Shown here piece by piece: positions 13,773 through 23,900 of a stretch of 64,000 nt of DNA. The DNA comes from Epichloe hybrida (Eukaryota; Ascomycota; Sordariomycetes; Hypocreales; Clavicipitaceae), in NCBI GenBank assembly GCA_019022495.1, contig JAFEKR010000002.1, positions 1,674,001-1,738,000 of the forward strand. The letters run 5' to 3'. A program made the translations under genes and the position numbers. The first letter of the stretch is position 1; each line of letters begins with the position of its first letter. The notes under the pieces are model-generated. The model made no database searches and was not told the origin of the DNA. It was given only the letters and a program-made list of their open reading frames with translations.

Positions 13773-14043
13773 TATTAGGAGCGTAAAGGTTAAAAATAGG
13801 ATATTTTTTAAAGTAAGTCTTTAAAGAACCTTTAGGCTATATAGATAATAAAGAGGCTAGCTAGCTATAAGATAGCTATACACTTATAAAGTAAGGTATT
13901 TATTAAAGATATATATATTATTAGTACTAGGTTAGCGATTAAAACCTTTACGCACCTACCCTTAGCTAGTATCTATCTAGTAGTGACTACGTATAATCTT
14001 AGCTATCACTTCGATGTATAACCTTTCGGAATAAGCCGTGACA
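13773..14043 (+). repeat. Second 3' LTR of Gypsy B1 (less mutated)
   Basis: A 271-bp LTR ending CCGTGACA. It keeps more TpG/CpA sites than its neighbours, for example in the last 70 bp. It is immediately followed by an inverted partial LTR, giving a head-to-head pair. Confidence 0.85.
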
Positions 14044-14234
14044 AGCTAGAGGTAAGTATATAAAGGTTTTAATCTTTAACCTAGCACTAATAATATATAT
14101 AGTCTTTAATAAATACCTTACTTTATAAGTATATAGCTATCTTATAGCTAGCTAGCCTCTTTATTATTTATATGGCCTAAAGGTTCTCTAAAGACTTGCT
14201 TTAATAAATATCCTATTTCTAACCTCTGCTCTCC
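14044..14234 (-). repeat. Inverted, truncated Gypsy B LTR
   Basis: Reverse complement of the first ~190 bp of the B LTR, from agctagaggtaagt to cctctgctctccta. The last ~70 bp of the LTR and its CA end are missing at the junction with 14043, so this is a rearranged fragment rather than a clean insertion. Confidence 0.8.
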
Positions 14235-14945
14235 TAGTATAAACATTTAATTACTTTAATAATCTATAATACCTAAATAATATTAGGGATTTTTTATGTT
14301 ATTTTTTAATCTTATAGATTTAGTTCTAAAGGTTCTATTAGTCATCTAGCTAAGCTTATGTTATAGAGAAATTAGCTCTCTTAGACTAAGAGAACTATTA
14401 TAGTAGTTTAATAATAGCTAAATTAGCCTTAAAACTATAATCACTTTTAATTAATTATATTATTTGTTATGGACTAGCCCCTAGGCGACTGCGATAGGGT
14501 GTCAATATAGTATTAAGAGACTTAAGGAGGAAAGGAGAAAGGGTAAGAGGCTATCCGTAGTAGTACCCCTTATACCTCCTAAGCCACTTATATAAGCCCC
14601 CCTTTTCCTTACCCTAACTACTTTTACTAATCCCCTCTCTAACTACTATACGGACAATGCTTAGGCAAAGCCTAAGCCCTTACATTATTTTAGTAACTAG
14701 TATTATATTAGTCTATCCTATATATATTAAATTCTCTTAGACTTATAAGGAGAGGCTTTACTATATAACAAAAGAGAGAATATTATAATACTTATTAGTC
14801 TCTTAGAACTATAAGGTTATTTTAGTTAAGTATAGTATAAGCTATATAATATAGACTTATATTTAGATTAAAATCTCCTATTTCTTAAAGTTCTTAGCTT
14901 CCTTAAGTAAAGTAATAACTATAGTTTTTATATACTATACCTTAG
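14235..14945. other. Unassigned AT-rich segment with a possible solo LTR
   Basis: No coding similarity was recognised. It is less mutated than its surroundings. The stretch 14465-14770 begins TGTTATGG and ends TATAACA and contains a TATA-like cttatataag near 14590, so a solo LTR of an unrelated element is possible. No matching target duplication was found at its ends. The motif ctcttagac recurs three times around it (about 14378, 14733 and 14807). Confidence 0.35.
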
Positions 14946-15819
14946 CAGAGTATTATTTGTATTGTATTTATTGTATTTTTTCGGAAAAATTTGTATTTAT
15001 ATTGTATTTGAAAAAATTTATATTTATTATATTGTATTGTATTAAATACAAATTATTTTGTAGTGTAGTTAGTGTAGTAACTACACTAACTACAAACAAT
15101 ACAAATGTATTGTTAGGTAAAAAAAAAGGCAGGACTTTTTATTAGCTAAGGTTATTATTAGGATTAAAAGAGAATTAGTTAATAGAAACCTTTTATTATT
15201 AGCTATTTTATCTAATTAGTTATATAATTTATAATATTATATTATTTTAAACATTTTACTATAACTAGTGTTATATATAATATTATAACTTTTTAATAAT
15301 ACTATTATACTTATTACTTTATTTTACTAATATAACTTTAAGAAAAACCTTCTAATTATTTTATTTACTATTATTAGGAATTATTTTATATTTCTTTTAT
15401 TAATTTAATTAAAAAATACCCTAAACTAATATAATTAAATTAAATTAGAAATCTAAATAAATATCTATAAGTTAATAGACTATATACTTAGTACCTAAAT
15501 ATTATTATTAATAAAATAAGAACTTAAAAAAAGCTTAAACTATTTATTTACTATTTAAACTAATTAAATATTACTTTAAGCTTTATAATTCTAAAGCTTT
15601 AAGAAGTTATATATAGTAACTTTATATATCTTATTATAATAATATATAAAGAAAGAATATAATAGAAAATATTTATAATATTTATAATATTTTAATAGAT
15701 TCTTAATAGTATATTTTAGTTACCCTATATAGCTTAAATAAGCTATAGAAATAAGTTTAACTTATTTTTAAAAATAATAGTAAGACTAACTTTTATATAA
15801 TATACTATACTTATTATAA

Positions 15820-15933
15820 GGTATATAGACATAAGGGGGTTTTTCTTCCTAGTATAGGGTTTTCCCTCTTAACTAAGCGGTTAGAGTACTAGGACTAGCT
15901 ACTTAATTAGCTATCTAGCGTAAAGAATATATA
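15820..15933 (+). mobile_element. Short G-family retroposon insert with 14-bp target duplication
   Basis: A 114-bp insert flanked by perfect copies of tatacttattataa (15806-15819 and 15934-15947). C2, the inverted half C and C4 have the single, uninterrupted site. Its 3' portion (ctaagcg... to gcgtaaagaatatata) matches the 3' end of the 1.4-kb element at 57194-58599, so this looks like a 5'-truncated copy. The same site in C3 holds a 60-bp version. Confidence 0.75.
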
Positions 15934-15950
15934 TATACTTATTATAACAG

Positions 15951-16182
15951 ATTTAATAACTTTAATAACCTTAATAACCTTAATAACCTTAATTACTATT
16001 ATTACTATTATTACTATTATTACTATTATTACTATTATTACTATTATTACTATTATTACTATTATTACTATTATTACTATTATTACTATTATTACTATTA
16101 TTACTATTATTACTATTATTACTATTATTACTATTATTACTATTATTACTATTATTACTATTATTACTATTATTACTATTAT
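15951..16182 (+). repeat. 9-bp tandem repeats (ttaataacc)n then (actattatt)n
   Basis: A few copies of a ttaataacc unit pass into about 21 nearly perfect copies of actattatt from 15992. The corresponding place in C2 (about 31190-31220) has only two or three units, so the array expanded inside C1. Confidence 0.92.
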
Positions 16183-16400
16183 CTTACTTTTATTATTATT
16201 TTAAAAAACATAAAAAAGAAAACATTTTTATGATATTAATATTTTTAAAAACCTTAAAATACTAAGTTATTAAAAACTATAGCTTTTACTATAGTAATTT
16301 ACTTATAATTACTAGTATTTATATTTTATTTATTTATTAGTTATATATATTTTATTAAACTTTAACACTAATAATATTCTAAGTAATATTAGTATTTTAA

Positions 16401-18140
16401 GCTATTCTAAGCTATTCTAACCTACTCTAAGCTATTCTAAGCTATTCTAAGCTAGTATAAGCTAGTATAAGCTATTATAAGCTATTGTAAGCTATAATAT
16501 ACTATTATAACCTAATATATGCTATTATAAGCTAATATAAGCTAACATAAGCTAATATAAGCTAACATAAGCTAATATAAGCTATTCTAAGCTATTCTAA
16601 GCTATTCTAAGCTATTCTAAGCTATTCTAAGCTAGTAGAAGCTATTCTAAGCTATTCTAAGCTAACCTAGGCTATTCTAAGCTAGTAGAAGCTATTAGAA
16701 GCTATTCTAAGCTAGTAGAAGCTATTAGAAGCTATTCTAAGCTATTATAAGCTATTCTAAGCTATTCTAAGCTAGTAGAAGCTATTAGAAGCTAATATAA
16801 GCTATTTTAAGCTATTCTAAGCTAACCTAAGCTATTCTAAGCTAGTAGAAGCTATTCTAAGCTATTCTAAGCTATTCTAAGCTATTCTAAGCTATTCTAA
16901 GCTAGTAGAAGCTATTAGAAGCTAATATAAGCTATTATAAGCTATTCTAAGCTAGTATAAGCTATTTGAAGTTATTATAAGCTAATATAAGCTATGTTAA
17001 GTTATATTAAGCTATTCTAAGTTATTATAAAGTTATTATAAGCTAATATAAGCTATGTTAAAGCTATTATAAGCTATATTAAGCTAGTATAAGCTAGTAT
17101 AAGCTAGTATACGCTATCTTAAGCTAGTGTAAGCTAGTATAAGCTAGTATACGCTAGTATTAGCTAGTGTAAGCTAGTATAAGCTAGTATAAGCTAGTAT
17201 TAGCTAGTGTAAGCTAGTATAAGCTAGTATAAGCTAGTATAAGCTATCTTAAGCTAGTATAAGCTAGTATAAGCTATCTTAAGCTAGTATAAGCTAGTAT
17301 AAGCTAGTATAAGCTAGTATAAGCTAGTATAAGCTATCTTAAGCTATTCTAAGCTATCTTAAGCTAATATAAGCTATTCTAAGCTAATATAAGCTAATAT
17401 AAGCTAATATAAGCTATTCTAAGCTATTCTAAGCTATTCTAAGCTATTCTAAGCTATTCTAAGCTATAAGCTATTCTAAGCTATTCTAAGCTATTCTAAG
17501 CTATTCTAAGCTATTCTAAGCTATTCTAAGCTATTCTAAGCTAGTAGAAGCTAGTAGAAGCTATTAGAAGCTAATATAAGCTATTCTAAGCTATTCTAAG
17601 CTATTCTAAGCTAGTAGAAGCTATTAGAAGCTAATATAAGCTATTATAAGCTATTCTAAGCTAGTATAAGCTATTTGAAGTTATTATAAGCTAATATAAG
17701 CTATCTTAAGCTATCTTAAGCTGTTCTAAGTTATTATTAAGTTATTATAAGCTATTATAAGCTATATTAAGCTAGTATAAGCTAGTATAAGCTAGTATAC
17801 GCTATCTTAAGCTAGTGTAAGCTAGTATAAGCTAGTATACGCTAGTATTAGCTAGTGTAAGCCAGTATAAGCTAGTATAAGCTAGTATTAGCTAGTGTAA
17901 GCTAGTATAAGCTAGTGTAAGCTAGTATAAGCTATCTTAAGCTAGTATAAGCTAGTATAAGCTAGTATAAGCTATCTTAAGCTAGTGTAAGCTAGTATAA
18001 GCTAGTATAAGCTATCTTAAGCTAGTATAAGCTAGTATAAGCTATCTTAAGCTATAATATACTATTATAACCTAATATATGCTATTGTAAGCTATTCTAA
18101 GCTATTCTAAGCTATTCTAAGCTATAATAACCTATAATAA
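16401..18140 (+). repeat. Decamer satellite, ~174 copies of gctattctaa and variants
   Basis: An almost unbroken 10-bp register. Main variants are gctattctaa, gctagtataa, gctagtagaa, gctattagaa, gctaatataa, gctatcttaa and gctagtgtaa. Higher-order structure is visible: the unusual unit gctatttgaa recurs at 16961 and 17670 in the same context (offset 709 bp), and gctataatat-actattataa-cctaatatat marks both ends (16491 and 18051). C2 has only seven such units (about 31480-31550) and the inverted half C about eight (44728-44810). Confidence 0.95.
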
Positions 18141-18691
18141 GGTACTTGTAGTAAGCTAATTAGTAGTTTATTTTATGTAATTACTTTAGTTTACAGTTTT
18201 TTTTTTAAATAAGTAATAAGAATAATTTATAGAAATAGAAAACAATTAATAAAAATAGTAAATAATATAATAAGAAGGTTTTTCTTTAAGCTATATTAGT
18301 AAAATAAAGTATTAAGTATAGTAGTATTATTAAAAAGTTATAATATTATATATAACCCTAGTTATAGTAAAATTAACAAAATAGTATAATATTATAAATT
18401 ATATAACTAATTAGATAAAATAGCTAATAATATAAGGGTTCTATTAACTAATTTTCTATTAATCCTAATAATAACCTTAGTTAATAAAAAGTTATACTTT
18501 TTCTTTTACCTAATAATACATTTGTATTGTTTGTAGTTAGTGTAGTTACTACAAATTAATTTGTATTTATTGTATTTACTATAAAATAATTTGTATTGTA
18601 TTTTATTTGTATTATATTTTGTATTGTATTATATTTAATACAATACAATACAAACAATACAATACAATACACATTGTAGTGCAATACTCTG

Positions 18692-18971
18692 GCTATATGT
18701 AAGACTTTTATACAACCTCTAGTTAAAGAGAAAATCGCTGTTAAAGATAGCTATAGGGTAACCTGCTTACGTTACCCTAGCTTACCTAATTACTAGTGGC
18801 GCTGCGGTTGTGGCTGCGCTTATAGCTATAACGCAATTGAATAATCCACAATTAATAATTGATTTGGATTAGTTATTCACACGGTCAGTCGCAGCTGTCA
18901 GGCTTGCAATGCAAGCTAGTAATAGAAAGGTCCTTTAACTAGAAAGGGCTAAAATTAGGTCTTATTTTTAA
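18692..18971 (-). repeat. Partial right (5') LTR of Copia A1
   Basis: Matches about 1720-2057 of the left LTR and ends at the same tttttaaca, followed by the target duplication gccct (18972-18976). The left half of this LTR is missing where C1 abuts it. It keeps many TpG/CpA sites mutated in the left LTR (ctgcggttgtggctgcgc here, ctgcggttatggctacgc there) and lacks about 60 bp of the attaatagctat repeats. Confidence 0.82.
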
Positions 18972-20775
18972 CAGCCCTTATAGGCTTCTTACTACTAATA
19001 AAGAGACCTATACCCTTTAATTACCCTAAGAACTAACTAGATTCTAGTTAATAGTTATAAAACCGTATTATTATAATTTATACTAAGCTCATTTAAGTAA
19101 GAAAAAGGCAAAACCTATAATAATAAGCGTAAATCTAGCGCTATAGTATTTCTTATAAATAAAGATTAGGATAAAGCTTTAATAAAGAAACTTATAGCTA
19201 ATAAAATGCTAAGTAAAGTGTTTCTAATAGTAAAAGAAAAAGCTAATTAAAATCTAGCCCTTTAGTTATATTAAGAAGGGAAGATTATAATGCTAGGCAA
19301 ACCTTTTAAGTAATTAGACTAGGTAGAAATGAACGCTTTATAAGCCTATAATATGTTTAGATTTATAATCTTTAACCTAGAAAAGCATAGTAGTAAGAGA
19401 CTCTTTAAATCTTATATAGTTAGAGAGATTAAAGGTAAGGGAACTATAGCACTATATAAGAAGTTATAACTTATAATCTAAGGGACTAATAATAAAGGGA
19501 AGGAAGTAATTCTAACCTAATCCCTAATAATTTAACGTTTAAGTTAGTAATTAATTATAGTAATATTACTATTACTTAGACCCTAAAGAATCCTCCTTTA
19601 GATTAGAGATATTATATAGGCATATTTCTAATTAAAAACAGAACTCACGAGGTTAATTATTATAATGCTACTTAAATAGATAGTATATCTATTTCCTAAA
19701 GGCATAGTTATAGAAGTTATTAAACCTCTGTATAAAATTGCTAAAGTAAGAACTCACTAGTGGGTAACTTACTTCTATTATTATAGAGACTATCTTAATA
19801 TAATAACCTTAACCTATAACCTATGCCTATTAATTACTACTTCTAAAGATAATAACCTCTTTAGAGTAGTTAGAATGTAAATAGATAATATACTAGGCCT
19901 TAGTGACTAGGATTTCTATAACCTTAAAGAGAAAGAGCTTAAGAAGGTAAATTTCTTAGTAAAACTAAAGCAGAAGCTATTAGCTAAGAATCCCCTTATC
20001 TTTAACAGTTATATCCTTATATAAAACGCTAATAATTTAAGGAAACTATATTAGAAAGGTTAGAGTAAGAAGATTAAGTAAATTAACCTAAAGTCACTAA
20101 CTATAAAGTAAGATTATATTAAGTAATAAGCCTAAGGAAGTTATATTATAACTATTTGTTAACCTAAAGCTCTTTATAACCTCTTAATTACTATGTAATA
20201 CTAAGAACTAACTACTAATAATATAACTTAATTAAATAAACGCCTTAATTAGTAGATCTAATATTAAGAATAAGGTTTATAATATATCCCTCTAGACCTT
20301 AAGAATATAAAGTTATTTATGTTTATAGATAGATCTCTTACTAATAATAAAGATCTAAGTTCCTAGATAGGATATGTAATTATTATTAGTAATAAAGAGG
20401 CATAAGAGAATGCGTTTATATTAAAAGGTAATATTATTATATATAGCTTAACGAAGAGTAAGCATGTAACCTATAGCGCCCTTACTTCTAAATGATATAT
20501 AATAGTATAAGGTGCTAATATAGCCTATGTAATTGCTATAACTCTATATATAATCACAAACTAACTAAAGATTAATTATATCCCAATAATTATCTATATA
20601 GACTCTTTTTTATTATATAAATGCCTTATAAAGCTAGGCTTTATAAAAGAGAAGCACTTTATAATTAACATTATAGCCCTTTAATAGTTATATAAATGCC
20701 GCAAGATCTACAAAGTCCGCTAGATTAATGGTAGTGATAATATTGCTAATATAATAATAAGGGAATCTCTAAATA
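18972..20775 (+). mobile_element. Copia E continued: reverse transcriptase and RNase H
   Basis: Plus-strand translation through stops resumes E exactly where it stopped at 1241 (PYRLLTTNKET). Reverse transcriptase is at about 19370-20000, with a catalytic-like MQIDNIL near 19880. RNase H is at about 20290-20770, with words such as FIDRSLTNNKDLSSQIGYV, SLTKSKHVT and INGSDNIANT, matching the common fungal Copia pattern that ends NPADAMTK. It is cut at 20775 by Gypsy D and completed after 46383. Confidence 0.87.
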
Positions 20776-20972
20776 TGTGAGGCCCCACTCATAACACAGG
20801 TGCACTAGCGCACCTCGCAGATAGGTCACGCCCTAGGGCTAAGTCCACGTAATACTAGTAAGCCACTAGCTATAAGCTAGTAACTTATATATATAATACA
20901 CTTAAACTTAGTAAGCTTTAGTTAATATACTAAAGCCCTTATATCTCTTACTTAGCTACTATTATTTTTATA
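20776..20972 (+). repeat. 5' LTR of Gypsy D
   Basis: About 197 bp, starting TGTGAGGCCCC and ending attatttttata, the mutated form of attgttctcaca. Its partner is 46172-46378. The 5 bp before it (aaata, 20771-20775) recur directly after the partner (46379-46383), the target duplication of the whole D insertion. Confidence 0.87.
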
Positions 20973-23900
20973 ATTTTAAAGCTTCTTTTACTAGCTACTT
21001 AAGAGTAATATAAGGGGAAGAATTACTTAATTTACTAGAGTAATATTAGATAATAACTTAACCCTAATAAATAAGAGTTATACCTAATTAAATAAGGGTA
21101 ATACTATAGGTAAAGATATACTATATATTACTAAAACTATACTTATAATAAGACTCTTTACCCCTTATAGTAAAGCTATAGTAATACTAAAGTAAATTAC
21201 TTAATTAAAAAAACTTTAAAGATTATAAGAATAAGAATAAAAGCTTATTAACTTTATTAAGGGTAACTTAAGGGAAGTATAAGGGAAAAGTAAGTAAAAA
21301 GCTAGTGCTTTCTTAAGTAATAATAGCTAAGAGATTAGAGTTAAGAATATTACTAAGCTTTAATACCTTATAAACCCTTAGAGATATAAGATATAAATAA
21401 ATAACTTAAACTATACCTTTAATAAGGTAAATAAAAAATACTAATATATTACTAAAAGATTTTCTTTATACTTAACTATATATATACTAATTATAAGGTA
21501 AGATAAAATAAATACCTTAATAAATAATAGGCTAATAGCTAGGATAATCTTAAGGATAACTAGGATAAATTTTAGACCTAAATACTTATATTACTTAAGG
21601 ACTTTATAAACTATAATACTTAAATAGCTATATAGCTTAAGAATATAAAGTAATATAAAAGCTAAAGCCTTATTAAATTTAGTATTTTCCTAGATTTACT
21701 AGAGATATACTTATAAAAAGCCTTAGAAAAGTCCTATACCCTTATATTCTTTATAAAATTACTCCCTAAGCTATAGGACTATATTAACTTATATACCTTT
21801 ATTACTAAGAAAATATAAGAGAAAGTTATATAACTTACCTAGTAATTTTAAAAAGCTATATTAAAGAGTAAGTAAAAGCCTAAGTATTTAGAAAATAAAG
21901 GATTATATAAGAATCCCTAATATTATAGAAATATCTTACCCTAAGGCTATAGGCCTTATAGAAATTAAAGGAATAAAGACTAAGAAAAGGGCTTAGCTAT
22001 ATACCTAAATAATAGTAAAGTTAAGGATAAGAGATAATATTTTAACTATAATAGCCTAGATTACCTTATAAATAAGTATAATAAGCTAAGGAAAAAGCCT
22101 TAAGATAACTAAGAAAACTTCTTAAGATAAAAGTAAAAGCCCTTACCTTTACCTTAAATACTAAGGTACTAATTAGGTATTAATTTTATATATTAGTTAC
22201 TATTTATAAGTATAAAGATATTAAAATAGTAGTAAATTTAAATAGCTATACTAAGCTTAATATTATTAGTATTAAATTTATAAGAAACTATAAGCTTAAT
22301 AAAGCTAAGACTATAGTACTTATTCTCTAAGTAATAAGGGCTTTTATAGTCCCTTAATATAGTGTTTATAAAGTGCTTATTATAATTAAAGACTTAAGAG
22401 AGAAAGAAAAGGACTTTAAGCTACTATATATAGCTATAAATAAAGACCTAAGAGTAAGGGGAAGCCTTATCTTAATTAGAATATATATACTTACTAAGGA
22501 ATATATATATCTTTATTTATACTTATAAGAGTAATAGTTTAAGAAAAAAAATAGCCTTTTTACTTATAACTCCTTATAAGTTTATAAAAATAATATATAA
22601 TAAGGCTATTATATATACTATTATAAAAGTTATAAAAGATAAGTTTATTACCCTTAAAGATAATAAGAAAATAAAAGCATATAAAACTATTAAAGATATC
22701 CCTAAGGAATTATATAAGTTTAAAGATATATTTATAGTAAATAAGGTAAGTAATTTACTATTAAGAAAGGAGACTAATTATATAATTAACCTAATACCTA
22801 AGGCTATACCCCTATATAAACTAATTTACTTTCTCTTCTAAAGTAAGTTAAAGGAGCTTTATAAATATATTAATAAAAACCTATAGAAAGGCTAAATAAG
22901 ACCTTTTAAGAGCCTTATAAGTATACTTATTTTATTTATACTAAAGAAAGATAAAATACTTTAATTATATATAGACTATTAAGGACTTAATAAAGTAATA
23001 TAGAAAAATTACTATACTCTCCCCTTAATTTTAGAGATTCTAAACTAGTGCTAAGAAGCTTACTACTTCTTAAAGATTAATATTAAGAATACTTACTATT
23101 AAATCTATATTAAAGAAAGTAATAAGTAAAAAACTATATTTTATACCTATTATAAACACTATAAATACCTTATAATACCCTTTAAGCTAACTAATACCTT
23201 AGTTACTTTTTAAAGCTATATTTATAAAGCACTTTATAGGCTAGTAAATACTATTTATATAGTGTATTTAAATAATATCCTTATTTTCTAAAAAATATAA
23301 GAAATATACTATATATATTAAGGAAGTTTTAGAATATATAAGGTTAGTAAAGCTATATATAAAACCCTTAAAGTATTTATTTTACTAGGAATTAGTAAAG
23401 TTCCTAGGGTTTATTTTATTAGTTAATAGTATTTTAATAGATATATATAAAGTTAATATAATCTAAGACTAAAAGGAGCTTATAAGCTTTAAAAATATAT
23501 AGTCTTTCCTAGGATTTTATAACTTTTACTAAAGGTTTATTTACTAATACTCTAGGATTATAGTACCTTTATATATGCTAATAAAAGGTAACTAAAATAG
23601 TATTTAAACTAGGAAGTTTATATTTAAGAAAAGGGAATAGCTAGTATTTAACTAGCTAAAAGATATCTTTTAATAGGTGCCTTTTCTCTATTATTATAAC
23701 CTAAGTTAGCTAGTGTATATTAAGATAAATACTTTAGTCTTTATAATAATAAGAATCTTATCTTAATAGAATAATAAGGGCTAATAGTATTCTATAGCTT
23801 TTTAGTTAAGGAAGTTTATAAACACTAAATATAATTATAGTATAGTAAATTAAAAGCTACTTACTATAGTAAAGTTATTTAAATACTAGTAATACTATAT

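Larger units (their letters stand above)
14946..18691 (+). mobile_element. C1: hAT-like non-autonomous terminal-inverted-repeat element carrying a satellite
   Basis: Ends are inverted copies: cagagtatt at the left, aatactctg at the right. The two ~480-bp arms are imperfect inverted repeats, for example aagaaaaaccttctaatta against aagaaggtttttctttaag. No transposase reading was seen. The short 5'-CAGAG end and the perfect 8-bp target duplication of sister copy C3 point to the hAT superfamily. Its middle holds a 114-bp retroposon insertion, a 9-bp microsatellite and a 1.74-kb decamer array. The right flank is Copia A LTR, but the left flank is not the missing LTR half, so this copy has been rearranged. 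Unlike C2 and C3, its subterminal repeats are built from tgtatt units. Confidence 0.78.

Noticed and set aside
14957..15145. 62-codon open frame on the plus strand
   Set aside because: Lies in the low-complexity subterminal repeats of C1; composition (Tyr/Ile/Phe/Lys) only mirrors the AT-rich repeat.
15858..15880. tRNA gene or tRNA-derived SINE head in the G insert (ctaagcggttagag)
   Set aside because: An A-box-like string is present, but no B-box, cloverleaf or CCA end could be formed; kept only as a comment under G.
16401..18140. Regular short repeats as a CRISPR array
   Set aside because: Units are contiguous 10-mers with no unique spacers, inside a eukaryotic transposon; it is a satellite.
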